A DNA stretch of 64,000 nucleotides from Crocodylus rhombifer (GCA_038503035.1 JAVSML010001152.1:687066-751065), one strand, 5' to 3'; counted from the first letter of the stretch, positions 23,931 through 36,149 are shown. Numbers and translations are program-made. The notes: generated from the letters alone by a model not told the origin.

Positions 23931-25590
23931 AGACCCCAGCTCAAGCTTCCTCCCCTTTCTTCTCCCCACTTCCATTATGCAGCCAGCACCAGAGGCAAAG
24001 CTAAGGTGAGGCTGCAGACATGTAGCTCCTTGGCTGGATCAGCTCCAAAGTGGAGCATGACCCCTCATCCACCCACTCAACAGTGAACATCTGCCACCAC
24101 GTTTGTCAGCATCCCTGGGGGTCAATTGACTCAACTGCACCTACAAACTAGGTAAATGATACCTGCTGGGCCTGAAGCCGTGCACAGGCAAGAGACCTAA
24201 TTCTAAAAAGGTGCTTAAAATAGAGCTTACATGATATTAAAGAGGCAGTGTGGATTTGCCCTAGGTGCTGCTGCCACTTACTGTTCACTTTGCCAGCAGC
24301 AAAGTGAACACTTCTGCCAAGTAAATAAGGCTTCTACCACAGCCTGTTGACTGAAAGCGTGTGAAGATATTCCTGTGCCTTGAGCCAGCTGCCATGTTCT
24401 GGTCAGCAGCTGGTACCTTCCCAGCATGCATTTCATTCTGGTGACACAGGCTTTGCAGTGGAGCTATGTGATACCCAAAGCGCATGGGTGTTCATGTATG
24501 TCAGTGGTTTGGCAATGGCCGCTGTTCTCTGCTACCAGCTGCCGTAGGGCAGGTGCAGCTGGGAATAGTTCCACTCCTTGTCTTTCTGTCCTTTGAGCAT
24601 CTTGAACCTGGACACTATTTGTCCAGGGCTTTCTGATCTTCCTATCTGGAGGTTTTCCCCCCACCCCATTTATCCCACAGAGCAAAAGCTCTCAGGCGGT
24701 CAAGTTGAAGATCAATTCATGCATAAACCCTTTTCGTCTTCAACCCCTGGTTCCACCCCTGACTTGGTAATAAACAGTGCCTAAGGAATAGCTGTCATGT
24801 AATTCCACATCCCTGATTTAATTCATTGTACTGCAAAATACTATCGCCATTTCCAGCCTTTTCCCCATCCTTCTAAAAATTCAGGAAACCATTTACAAAT
24901 ACATATTGCTTGGGTATTTTTCCCCTTTTCTTTCCACCGGCATCTCAGCTGTGCAGTTCAGAACTATCACGCAGAGGAATAGCAGCAGAACGCACACTTG
25001 CCTCACATCAACTGTTCATGTATTACTGACAACAAACATAGCCTGCTGAGGTCTGGGCCTCTGCTTCAGTCAGTGCCTGTTCAACATCCAGTTCGCATAA
25101 AAATAAATATAAATTTAGGGGATATATTACAAACTTGTCAAAATATATAGGGCTGAATTTAGCAGAATAGAATTTGGGAATTTCATGCCATGTTAACACG
25201 CTTTTACGAACTTCAAAACAAATTATTTGTGGAATGGAAGATGAAAATATAAAAAATACAAAGCATGGAAAAGTTTCAATAGATCTGATTTTCAACAGTT
25301 TTAAACAGGCTGAACCCAGTTTTCCAACAAAGCCTGTGGGGAGGGAAGCTTTTCCTATGCCTACAGGAAATTTTCGTCATCATATTATATAAATTGTCCG
25401 GCAATAAGGGTTATTAATGGAAGTGCTGGCAGACCTTTAACAGTAGCATTGTTACTTTGACAGTATAACAAGCAGGAAATGGCAGCTGTAGTTTAAGTGC
25501 TTTGTTCCAGGCTTAGTTCTCACTGTTGGCAGACTTCATCCATGGCAAAGAAGGTGGAAAAGTTCTTAAAGGTGTGTGGCGGTACTTAAA
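23931..25590. other. Intergenic, nothing identified
   Basis: No gene recognised. 24860-25590 is AT-richer and lacks obvious repeats until the CR1 tail begins. Confidence 0.5.
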
Positions 25591-26875
25591 TCATAGAATC
25601 ACAGAAAATTACAATTGGAAGGGACCTCAGGAGGTCATCTAGTCCAACCTCCTGCTCAAAGCAGGACCATCCCCAACTAGATCATCCCAGCCAGGGCTTT
25701 GTCTACCTGGATCTTAAAAGCCTCCAAGGATGAACAGTCCACAACCTCTCTGGGTAACCTGCTCCAGTGGTTTACTACCCTCCTAGTAAGCAAGTTTTTC
25801 CTAATATCTAACCTAAACTTCCCTTGCTACAATTTGAGACCATTGCTCCTTGTTCTGTCATCTGCCACCACTGAGAACAGTCTAGCTCCATCCTCTTTCG
25901 AACCCCGCTTCAGGTAGTTGAGGGCTGCTATTAAATCCCCTGTCTTCTCTTCTGCAGACTAAAGCCCAGTTCCCTCAGCCTTTCCTCCTAAGTCATGGCC
26001 CCCATCCCGCTCACCATTTTTGTTGCCCTCCACTGGACTCTCTCCAATTTGTCCATATCCTTTCTGTAGTGGGGGCCCAAAACTGAACTTGATACTCCAG
26101 ATGTGGCCTCACCAGTGCCGAATAAAGGGGAATAATCACTTTCCTTGACCTGCTGGCACTCCTACCTATGCAGTCCAGTAGGCCATTAGCCTTCTTGGTA
26201 ACAAAGGCACACTGCAGGCCCATATTCAGCTTATTGTTCACTGTAACCCCCAGGTCCTTTTCTGCAGAGCTGCTGCCCAGCCAGTCAGCCCCCAGCCTGT
26301 ACTGGCGCATGGGATTGCTTTGTTGTAAGTGCAGGACTTTGTACTCATCCTTGTTGAACCTCATAAGATTCTTTTTGGCCCAATCCTCCAATTTGTCCAG
26401 GTCACTCTGAATCCTAGCCCTACCCTCCAGCGTATCTATTACTCCCTCAGCTTGGTGTCATCTGCAAACTTGCTGCGGGTGCACTCTATGCCGTATTCCA
26501 GGTCATTGATGAAGACAGGGAACAAAACTGTCTCCAGGACCGACCCCTGGGGCACTCCGCTTGATGCCAGCTGCCAACTAGACATTGCGCCATTGATTAC
26601 TACCTTCTGAGCCCGATGCTCCAGCCAGTTTTCTATCCATTTTACAGTGCATTCATCCAGCCCGTACCTCCTAACTTGCCTGAGAGAATGTTGTGGGAGA
26701 CCATATCAAAAGCCTTGATTTGCTCAAGGTATATCACATTGTCACAGGAGCACTGAGGTGCCCTGTTCCTAAGTAATGGAGAAGGGGAGCTGCCAATCTC
26801 CAGGGGCAGCTCAGGTGCCGGTTGCTGCGGCAACCGGGCAGGTCATGTGACCGGAAAGGGGCAGGGCCGGGCCTT

Positions 26876-26881
26876 TATAAA
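26876..26881 (+). promoter_or_regulatory. Putative TATA box of the LTR-like insertion
   Basis: TATAAA in GGGCCTTTATAAACAGCCC, preceded by GC-box-like GGGGCAGGGCCGGG and by CATGTGACC. This is a plausible RNA polymerase II promoter within an LTR. Activity is unknown. Confidence 0.35.
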
Positions 26882-26923
26882 CAGCCCAGGCCAGAGCCCA
26901 GAAAGCAGTTCCCTTCTGGTGGC

Positions 26924-26924
<1 letters not shown>

Positions 26925-26996
<72 letters not shown>
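26925..26996. repeat. (GCAGGA)12 minisatellite
   Basis: Twelve uninterrupted copies of the hexamer GCAGGA. The length is a multiple of three, so it gives long RS, AG and PA dipeptide frames in different readings; these are not evidence of a gene. The perfect array suggests recent expansion relative to the decayed CR1 around it. Confidence 0.97.
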
Positions 26997-29180
26997 AATG
27001 GTTGCAACCTGAGCACCCTGGCTGGCTGCATGAGGATACAGGGTAGAGAGAACCCTAAAGGAGGTATTGAGGAGAGCAAGCGTGGCACAGAATTTATACT
27101 ATAAGCCAGGAGGCTTCTTGTTGTTATGTGGCAGCCATTTGGCTTATGGTTTAGTTATTGTTAAACTGGTGGATCGGGTGAGGCTGTAAGGGGCAGAGGA
27201 GGTCTCATCGGGACCCCGCAATAACATAGGAAGGAGTCCTGGCGCCGTAGAGGGCGTAGCTTTGATAGGGGGCAGCGGGAAGCCCTGGAGAGAGACACCG
27301 GTGGACCGGGTGAGGCTATAAGGGGCGAAGGAGGCCTCACAGGATCTCCCCAGCTGCGTGGGGGTTCCAGTGCCCTGTGTGGGCAACAGAGTGGTGCCTG
27401 GGGCGGCACAGCTATTCAGTGCTGAGGCAGCACAGCAGGTAGCCCTGGGTGAATGATAGTGAGAGGCCCGAGCAGGGCAGAGGACCCCGCTCAAGGGGCC
27501 GAGCACCACAGTGAAGCCTGTAGAGACTCACGGTGGGCTCCAGGTGTGGGAGCCACATGAGTAGAAGCCTAGGGTGGGTGCTGCAAAGACGATTAGCCTG
27601 GTGAGGGTGACCCAGGAGCTACTTAGGGCCCGGAGAAGGTACCGAGAAGCTGTGGGAGCAGGCACATGTTAAAGAGAGGCCCCAGGCGGGGCACGTACAG
27701 TATAAAGCCACCCAAGGGGTGGCATGTACAATTGACAGCCACCCCAAGACGGGTATGGTCTAAAAGGGGTTCCAGAGGGCTTCTGCAGCAATAGGAATCC
27801 CAAGGAACCAGAGGGGCCGGGTAAGGCTCCAGCCGGCTGAGCCTAACTGGACTCGCATCATTGACGGGACCCAGTGGGCCTAGAGGGGCCAGGTGAGGCT
27901 TAGGCTGCCTGAGCCCAATTGATACAGATAACAAAGGCAAATAACTAATACAGATTGCCCAGGGGCACCAGAGAAGGGTGCTGGTTGTGGGCTAAGCCCA
28001 GGGGCGCCAGAGAAGGGCACAGAGGGTTAAGGACCAGATAACGTCCAGGAAGAGCTGCAAGGCTTGGGGTGTGCAAAGGGGGAGGTAGGAGGCATGCATC
28101 GCCCATAAGGCAGGGGTGCATTGAGGCACCCCACTTGGGATGGGGAAGAGTATTAGCGCAGTGTCCAGAGCGATAATAGGCAGCCTCCCATATTGAACCT
28201 TATAACCTCGTGGCGGGTGAGTAGAGGGTGCTGGATTGCCTGATTGGCACAGCAGGGGGGGGCGCTAGTGAGATCACAGCTGCTCCTAGGCCCCACTTGT
28301 GGGGAGACCATCCACCGTGGGTGTGTGTCACATCACAGAGCCAGGTATCTCATCATCGAAGACAATCGGGTTGGTCAGGCATGACCTGCCCTTGGTGAAT
28401 CCATGCTGACTAATCGCCTTCTTCTCCTCCAAGTGCTTAAAAATAGATTCCTTGAGGATCTCTTCCATGATTTTTCCAGGGACAGAGGTGAGGCTGACCA
28501 GTCTGTAGTTCCCTGTATCCTTTTTTCCCCCTTTCTTAAATATAGGTGCTGTAATTGCCATTTTCCAGTCACCCAGGACCTCTCCCAATCACCATGAGTT
28601 TTCAAAGATAATGACCAGTGGCTATGCAATCATATTATCCAACTCCCTCAGCACCCTGGGGTGCATCCGATCTGACCCCATGCACTGGTACAGGTCCAGC
28701 TTTTCTAAATAGTCCCCAACCTGTTCTTTCACCACTGAGGGCTGCTCACCTCCTCCCCAAACTGTGCTGCCAGGTGCAGTAGTCTGGGAGCTGACCTTGC
28801 CTGTGAAGACTGAAGTGAAAAAGGCATCGAGTGCTTCATTCTTTTCTGCATCTTCTGTCACTCCGTTGCCTCCCCCATTCAGTAAAGGACCCACAGTTTC
28901 CCCGATCTTCCTTTTTGTTGCTGACATACTTGTAGAAACCCTTCTTGTTACCCTTCACATCCCTTGCTAGCTGCAACTCCAATTGCACTTTGGCCTTCCT
29001 GATTTCATCCCTGCATGCCCAAGCAATGCTCTTGTACTCCTCCCTAGTTGTTTGTCCAAGTTTCCACTTCTTATAAGCTTCCTTCTTGTGATTTAGTTTA
29101 TTGAAGAGTTCCCTGCTAAGCCAAGCTGGTCTTCTGCCATACTTGCTAGTCTTCCTGAATATTGGGGTGTTTTTTTTTTT

Positions 29181-31104
29181 TTTGCTGCATTCTCAATAAG
29201 GCTTCTTTAAAGCCTCTGTAAGGTGTCTTTAAATAAACATTGGCCCTGCCACCCAAAGACTCAGAGCCTGTCTACTGTTAGTTCTTTTATTTCTCCAGCA
29301 ACTCTCAAGTCTCTCAGAAAGGCTTGAACCTTTCCAAGTTCACACTAAAGACAGCAGTGTGGTGTAGACACCCAGCCTAGCTGAGGTACTGGAAGCCATA
29401 CAGCTAAGTCAGCACAGAGCTTTGCATAGGCTGACTCCCTTTGCAAAATGAAGCAAGATAAATTGGCCTACATTAATCTCTGCTCTGCACTGCTGTGGCT
29501 AGACTACTTCCTCTAAACATGCTAACTCTAGCATCTCCACCCACATAGCATCACTGTGCTCCTAAATACTGTCCACACCCCACAGGAATGGGACACATCA
29601 TTTATTTATGCCCCAGACTCTTCATATTCCCATCAGCCTCTCAGAGAATAAACAGTTAAGTCTTTAGGTTTTCCTTCCCTGTGACAGATCATGGTTGTGT
29701 GACTTGAGCTCACCAGCAGCAAGGTTGCAAGTCAGGGTCAGGAAAAGAGACAGAAACTGCATTTGTGAACTTTGCTATCTCTTTCTTCTTTTGTGGGCAT
29801 TTTGCCCTGTTCTGTCATCAGGAAAACTGGATCAGACTGTTACAACAGGTGCTTCATCCCCACTGTCTCATTTTGCTGAATGGACAGTTATTACCAACCT
29901 TAACACCATCTAAAAGACTGACAAATAGGGCATTGCCCTATAAACATTTATAGCTAAAGAATTAAGGAGTAAGGCATGCCATCAAAGTTAAAGCCTTACT
30001 AATACCTTCTATTCCAAATGTTTTAGCAGCTTTTTTTTTTTTTTCTTTTGGTATCTTTAACAAATCTTTAAAACCTTTTCCATGGTATTTTCATAGGACA
30101 AAGTAGATTGAGGGCTCTGAATTTTAACTTTGGATCCATGTTCAATGTGGTGTGCTGTGAGCTGCCAGGGCCAAGTTAACACCTCTTAGACCATTTACTC
30201 TAGTAGAGTTGACACGCCGGCATCCTCTACGTGCCCAGCAGTAGTCCACAGAAGGGCTGTCCCTTTCCTTGCCCACAAATCAAACCAGTAGATTCTGTTG
30301 CTGTATCAGCCCCTGTCTCGTTCCTCACAAGAAGCTCAAGCAGTTGTAAAAGTCCAGGGCAGGGGAGCGGTGCAGAACATCTTCTGAATCCCAAGAATTA
30401 GGCAAGGCTGTCTTGGCCAGGTAATTCCTTCATGGTGAGTTTCGTGCTTGGAGAGGTGCCTGATTGCCAGGTCTAGAAACTGAAGAGCAGCCTAAGAGGA
30501 GCCATAGAGCTTCCGAGCCCTGCACGCCTAATGCAACACGACACTTCCCCCAACAGAGCAGTTTAGTCCTTAGGCCTTTTCCTTCCTTGATTCATCTGGT
30601 AAGGTTACAGCTATGATGCCACCTGTGGCAGTGGTTTAGCACTGTGGACATCTCTCGACTGGGAAATGAATTGAAACCAGCAGTTCATTTCATACAGAAC
30701 ATCTGATGCTAACATCTGTTGTAGTTACAGCTCCAGAATGACTTGGCACCTAACATTCAGGCACCTTGCCAGCTGGGGGAATCCACAGCTCCAGGTAGGC
30801 CCTCAGGCTCCCTCTGAATCCATGGGGACAACATGGCATCTGTATTGTATGAATAATCTCTACAGCAACCAGCATGCTGAGCAGGGCAGTGCATCAGGTA
30901 AGCAGTAGGAAAAGCTGGAGAGAGGGGATGCGGTTAAAAGATTCACATGCCTACAGCCCAAATGCAAGAAGGTAACTCCCTTCACATGCCATGAATCTTT
31001 TCCTAGACTAATGCACTTTAGCCAGCCCTTTTCCAAAAAACATGGCTAGTAAAGAAATGCCCCCTGCCCTCCCACTGCACACACACACAAAGCTTTAATT
31101 TAAT
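29181..31104. other. Intergenic; one short repeat copy
   Basis: T-runs near 29170-29183 and 30031-30044. Apart from repeat family R at about 30835-30900 nothing is recognised. Confidence 0.5.
30840..30900 (+). repeat. Unnamed repeat R, copy 1
   Basis: GCATCTGTATTGTATGAATA, then ATCTCTACAGCAACCAGC, then a CTGAGCA segment. The order returns at 32846-32895 in the same orientation. Confidence 0.6.
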
Positions 31105-31165
31105 TTAATAGCCAAGTATTTAAAGGTCTCACCTAGGATGTGGGAGACTTGAGGTCAATTCCTTT
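31105..31165 (+). mobile_element. tRNA-derived SINE-like fragment
   Basis: TCTCACCTAGGATGTGGGAG, then ACTTGAGGTCAATTCC resembles the anticodon arm and T arm of a reptile tRNA-derived SINE, with GGTCAATTCC standing for the B box GGTTCRANNCC. The D arm is not preserved. Related sequence is at 46155, 47130 and 50440. Confidence 0.5.
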
Positions 31166-31816
31166 TCTGTCTGAGGCTATTTGAAGCTGCGTTCCACACT
31201 TTCTAGGTGACTGCTGAAGGGTGAGGTGGGGGCTCTAGCCCTCTTGCTGAAGATGTTACCTATATGGAAGTATTAAAGGCTAATATGAATTGTACTAGCG
31301 AGTAAGTACCTACGAAGGGGAAGAAACTGAACCCTGCTCACCCACATTCCCGGGAATGCTCTCAACAGTGGACTTTCATGCAAAGGGAGTGCATTGCCTC
31401 CTCTGGCTGTCTCTCATGGGGTTTGATGCAGTAGATGTGCTCTAAGACCAGCTACTGGGCTGAACTCTGGAGGGGGAGGTATGTCTGACAGTATTTTAGG
31501 TGTGAGGTAGATGTCTAGCAGCTCAGCACTGGGGGAGCCCAGAAGCTGTCCTTTTGGCAGGTAACATAGTAAAGTGATTGAAGTGGGCTCTCTGTAGAAG
31601 TTCACATCTAGGTCCAAAATGGCAGTCCTCACCTGCTGCCTAACTTCAGGCTCTGTAAACCTCTTCTGGGTGAAAGGGTCAGAGGGAGAAGCACTCCCTG
31701 CCCCACCTATTGTGGCAATCATTGATCCTTCTGGATCATGGCATATGTGTGAGAGGTCCCCATATGCCTAGGCAGGAGCATGGAGGCTACCCAGACCTTC
31801 CATCGCCCCTTTGGGC

Positions 31817-32455
31817 CGTGTGTAGACAAAACAAGGGGCGTGTGTGCCTGGCACTTCAAAGTGGGCTAAATGCTTTTGCACTGCATGAATGGTGTCAGTT
31901 TTTGCACGCCTCGGCAGTATAGTGCACATTAATTCCGGTCACTGTAGGAAATTTGGCAGCATAATATGCCATAAATGACTTGGGGTGCAGCAAACTAAAC
32001 CTCCTCTGAGGAGTTCTAGTTTGCTGCCCCTACAGCTGCAGAGCAAAGCACTGGGCTCCATGCAGCTCCACGGCTCTGCAGGCAGCCTGGCAGCAGCCTG
32101 GGAAGGCACGTTCCACCCATGAAAATCAGCGAGCCTGATGTTTTTTGTTTTTTGTTTTCTCCGCTCTGGAGCCTGCGTGCCTGAGCTGCAAGGGGGCCCC
32201 AGTGCTTCCCTCTGCAGCTGCAGTGCCCTCTGGACCCACCCAAGCCGGGTGCCTGTGGGTGGGGGCACCGCTGCCATGGAGGAAAGCACCAAGTTCTCCC
32301 TGCAACCCCAGGACCACTCCACCTGCCAGCAGCTCCCCCTCCCCAACACCAGAGAGGCAGGTAAGTGCACAACATGGGGGTTTACTTCACCGTAAATTGA
32401 ATTTTAAACCCATCGCTTCAATTTAGGGCCCCCCCCCATTTTATCTACACAGTTG
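31817..32455. mobile_element. Non-autonomous DNA transposon-like element
   Basis: Left end GGGCCGTGTGTAGACAAAAC, right end read backwards CTGTGTAGATAAAATGGGGG: imperfect terminal inverted repeats. Inside, GCAGCAAACTA at 31987 and TAGTTTGCTGC ending at 32027 form a small hairpin. The centre (32030-32380) is GC-rich, giving spurious open frames of up to 143 residues. No clear target duplication. Confidence 0.45.
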
Positions 32456-32516
32456 AGACCGAATCCAAAGGCTAGACGAGGTCCTGAGAGTCAGTGGCTC
32501 AATGGCTGTAGTTATA

Positions 32517-32586
32517 TGTGCATCCAGAAATCAAACCAAGGTCTCCCACATGGCAAACAAGGACTCTACCACTGAACCACAGCAGC
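32517..32586 (-). pseudogene. tRNA-Gly(GCC)-like pseudogene or tRNA-derived SINE head
   Basis: On the minus strand: TGGTTCAGTGGTAGAG (D arm, A box), then TTGCCATG where the anticodon loop should be (GCC), GGGAGACC, then GGTTTGATTTC for the B box, ending GGATGCA. The arrangement and spacing are those of tRNA-Gly-GCC. The acceptor stem no longer pairs well and the B box has changed, so it is not a functional gene. A SINE head is the alternative. Confidence 0.6.
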
Positions 32587-32845
32587 AGGTCCCACGAACT
32601 GAAACTGTGCAAGAAAGGACTGAAGGTTCAAAGTGGGTTAGTGAGAGGTCTGAATGCTTCATGCCAAGGACGGAATTGAAACTTTGTCTTCAGATAGGGG
32701 GCATGTTTTAAACTGTTTCATGTCTAAAGAATAGCTTTTAAATTGAATGGACCCCTCTGTTCATACATTGGTTGTTCTGTCTTGTTTGGACCTGAAACAA
32801 GAGGCAGCAGCACTGCTTGGAGCAGGTGTTTAGCTTTTGCATAAT

Positions 32846-32895
32846 CGGCATTGTATGAATAATCTCTACAACAGCCATCAGACTGAGCATGTCAG
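32846..32895 (+). repeat. Unnamed repeat R, copy 2
   Basis: GCATTGTATGAATAATCTCT, then ACAACAGCCATCAG, then ACTGAGCATG. It is a closer-spaced version of 30840-30900. Class unknown. Confidence 0.6.
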
Positions 32896-33747
32896 CTTGC
32901 TTTTGCATAATCAAGGAGTTATTTAGATGTAAAAGAGTGGGTTTAATATAAGTCTTTAGAGAAGACTAGCAACATAGAAAAAAAAGGCCAGTCTCCCTGC
33001 CAGACTCCCTAGTGAAGGCTTGGCAATTTGTGTCACTGTGTGGGTGATGCTGCCTGTATGTGATTGATTGAATGGGTATTGGCTAATAAAAATCTGCATG
33101 TTTAAAAGTAGTAGATGCTCCTTTTTCTTCTCAGGGTTACCATCTCTCACATCCTGGGTCAGTGCTCTAGACCTGGCTAATATATAAAACCACTAGACTA
33201 ATGTATAAAAGAGGGACCCACATCTCTTCCTCCAGCAGGTGGGTTTTCAAAAGACAGAGCCAGCTCTGTTCAGTCTTTGAAAGGAAAGCTACCTTTTGGA
33301 CAGGTGGGGGTCACAGCCCTGGGTCCAAGGAGGAAAAAGGTTATAGTTGTAAGTAACTGTGGTTATGTTGTCCGAGGAGTAGGATTTAAGACTATCCTTA
33401 TACTCAGTCTTTTCCTAGCTTTAATCAGCTGGCTCTTTTGGATACCATTCTGGAGTACCCTGTTAACTGTATAGGAAACCTTGGCCCCCCACATGGGATC
33501 CTGGCTTTTTTATTTCAGAGGTAAAGAAACTAAGACTTAGCCATTGTGACCTAACTTTTAGACATCTAAAGTTGTATCTAGACTGTCTCCATATGGTACC
33601 AGGGAACTCTGCATTGACGCAGGCCTCGCCCATTCTCCATGACAGAGGGCAAAACAAAAGTAATATGGGTGTCTTAGTATGGTGCTGGATACATGGCTAC
33701 AACTTCTCTTTCCCCCCTCTCTCTCTTTAGATCTAGATACTCCAGTC

Positions 33748-33954
33748 CAGGGGTTCCCAAACTGTGATACATGTACCCCTGGGAGTATGCAAGGCATCTC
33801 TGGGGGGTATGCAGGAGAAACTGTGTAATGGCAGATTTAGTTTTCATTATAATAATTGGCATTTAAGGGCTTAAAATATAAAATGCTTGCTGGTAGGGGT
33901 ACATGGGCAGCTGGTAAATATAGAAGGCAATAAAATGAAGTTTGGGAGCCTCTG
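33748..33954. mobile_element. hAT-type MITE (207 bp)
   Basis: Ends CAGGGGTTCCCAAACTGT and, read backwards, CAGAGGCTCCCAAACTTC. The flanking octamers CTCCAGTC (33740-33747) and CTCTGGTC (33955-33962) differ by two transitions, as expected for an old 8-bp hAT duplication. Too short for a transposase. Confidence 0.85.
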
Positions 33955-33962
33955 CTCTGGTC

Positions 33963-35189
33963 ACTCCTGAGCTATTCAAGCTAAGTGCCTGTAAGTGTCG
34001 TGTCCCCAGACCTCTTCTATCAGTCTCTGAAGCCACCCAGTCCCCAGACTTTCTTCCTCAAATCTTGTCATTATTTACCTCTTATGACCATATATGTGTG
34101 TGTACCTCACATTGTGTGCTCACGGCAGATTGAGAGGTGGGATTTTTAAAGACAGTATAGTGAATAGTTTTCACAGATTTAATGAGAATCACACAGGCAA
34201 AATTCAAATGTTACTCACAAATATGTGACAGAAGGACTAAAGGTGAAGGTCTTAAGTGTTACTCTTGGCTACTCAGGGCCCAATCCAGAAAATCTCTACT
34301 CATGTGACTACCTTCCCTCTTGCACATAGTCCTGCTGGTGTCACTAAGAATTATTTTATCTACCTGTATTTTTCCTCTAATTTGTTGACTTCACCAGTGC
34401 TGATGATTAGGTCAGGCTGTGTTATATGATCGACTATTCAGACCAATTAACACCCTTTCTGGGTGACTGAGATTGCCAATTGATTAAGTGGCTCCATCCG
34501 GGAAGATGCTTTGCTGTTGCAAAGGCAAAAGCTTGGCCATATAAAATACACTGAAATAGAATTAATGACAAGTGAGGCTGACTGACAGATGAAATTGGGT
34601 TTTTCACTTCTGGAAACCACACAAGACATCTGTATAGGGCTCTTCTCCCCCTAGATCTTGGAAAGAAATAACAGCTGTTATTAAATGAAGTTTAAAAAAA
34701 AATGCAATGAACCAAATGCCTGGTTTGTAATAGAAGTATAAAAAAAAAAATCCCCAAAACACCCCTATGAAAGGTGTCCACATGCTACATACAAGGCCTC
34801 CCCAGCCACCCGGGAAAGGTGCCTTTTAAATTGTGCTCTTAACTAGCACATGCCAAAACCTCAAAAATATTTAGGCACCTGACTCTGAGTAAAAATCATG
34901 GAAGTTCAGCATCCGCATTAGGAGAACTTGGCACAGCCCAGCTTGTGGGATTGAAAAGGCACTTGTGATGGCTACCTTCATCCCTCTCTTGAAGTCAATC
35001 AGAGAATCAAAACTTGCCTCAACTGTGAACACTTAAGTTGTGCCAAGGGATTGATTTAGTTCTTATAAGACCTAATGCAGTAACTGAGAGTGCAAATACT
35101 GCGTTGTTGCCCAGATGTTACATTCCTAAGTAATATCCTTGAAGAGTTGTGAATAGCACAAAGCCCTGATCCTACAAACTTTTACCCTT
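33963..35189. other. Intergenic, nothing identified
   Basis: No exon or named repeat. A short TTTAGGCACC segment near 34870 may be a dispersed-repeat fragment. Confidence 0.5.
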
Positions 35190-35600
35190 TACTAAGGTGG
35201 GGGGGTCCAGACTACGCAGGGAAGCAGGGGGCAATCCTTGCTGCTCCCATGTGGCAGGGAACCAGGGGACAGGAGCTGGGACTTGGGAAAGGTGGCTCAG
35301 GTGCCGAGGCTAGCTCACCTGCCCTGTGAGGGGGGGTTAGGGGAGGCACATGACAACCTGGGATGCAGGGGGGACTTGGACCTAACTTGAGTCAGGAGGA
35401 GATCTGGGACAGAAGCTCAATAGGCTAGTTTAACCTAAATCAGTTAAGTCAGATACTGCATCCATCCAGGTCTATCTTAAATCAGGTTCATCTTAAATCA
35501 GGTTTGGCCAGTTTGAAACTGGTCTGTGAGCACTGAACTTCTGTTCTGTTACCGGTTTAAACTGGTTTCTGTTATACCAGTGTATGTGTAATTTCTGTCC
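35190..35600. repeat. Unnamed repeat family P, copy 2, with GC-rich block
   Basis: GC-rich 35190-35400 runs into repeated TTAAATCAGGTT units (near 35473 and 35488), then GAACTTCTGTTCTGTTACC and GTTTAAACTGGTTTCTG. The last part parallels 11860-12010. Family not recognised. Confidence 0.5.
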
Positions 35601-36149
35601 CTAGTCTACTATGAATCAAGTGTGCCAAACAATACAAACACATTGCAAAACAGGCCAAAAATGCCATTTTCTACATGCCAATGAGGGCCTGCTTCCAATT
35701 TTCTGATGGGCTACAACTACCAGTTGTACATACAGCAAATATAGTCATAAAAGGTCACCTCTATGAACAGTTTACATTGAGGAGGAGTATCTTGTTTGGA
35801 GCCATCAAAAGTGTAGATTCAACAATCCAGAACTGGACATAGGGGGAACAGGAGGGTGTATCTTATTACTTTGTCCGCCTTCAGCTTCATACCCATTTAT
35901 GTCTGTGGTCCAGATTTCCTGTTTGCTTGGCTTTGGCATCCTGTGCTGCTAATTGCTCATCAACAAAAATTGTTCTTATGGAAAGCTAATTTTGGAAAGC
36001 TGGAATTTTGAAACATGGTTTTAATTAATATTCTATTGTAACTAAGCTGTTTTATCAATTTCTTAATGCCGAGAATCAGTGGTTACACACATCAAAGCAG
36101 ATGAGGCTCTCACAGGGATCCCCGCCCCCCCCCCATAAACCAGAGATGG

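Larger units (their letters stand above)
26739..28331. mobile_element. LTR-like insertion (about 1.6 kb) inside the CR1
   Basis: The CR1 reading ends at ATATCACA (26731-26738) and resumes after ATCACA (28332-28337), so ATCACA flanks the insert as a 6-bp duplication. A one-base shift gives TCACAT as an alternative. The insert starts (T)TGTCACAGGAG and ends GTGTGTGTCAC, is GC-rich, has a TATA box about 140 bp in, a hexamer minisatellite, and internal near-duplications (for example near 27173 and 27303). No gag or pol sequence is visible. A long solo LTR fits best; a non-autonomous element of another class is possible. Confidence 0.55.
25591..29180 (-). mobile_element. CR1 LINE, 5'-truncated, reverse transcriptase broken and split
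   Basis: Minus-strand CR1. The 3' end is at 25591 (ATCATAGAATCACAGAA read on plus). Reading right to left, translated fragments follow CR1 ORF2: DKxx-type linker, MGSDRMHPRVLREL (about 28650-28690), NYRLVSLTSVPGKIMEEIL (about 28470-28530), SQHGFTKGRSCLTN (about 28365-28410), then, after an insertion, [12 protein letters not shown] (about 26690-26730) and, further on, MRFNKDEYKVLHL with SSAEKDLGVTVNNKL, LYSALVRPHLEY and VQFWAP (26000-26390). The endonuclease and 5' part are missing. Stop codons and frameshifts break it, so it is inactive. An insertion at 26739-28331 splits the copy. Confidence 0.93.

Noticed and set aside
26822..27104. RS-, AG- and PA-repeat proteins
   Set aside because: All three are readings of one GCAGGA hexamer array in an LTR-like insertion.
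25591..29180. Reverse-transcriptase fragments as a possible domesticated gene
   Set aside because: Broken by stops and frameshifts, 5'-truncated and split by another element; an ordinary dead CR1.
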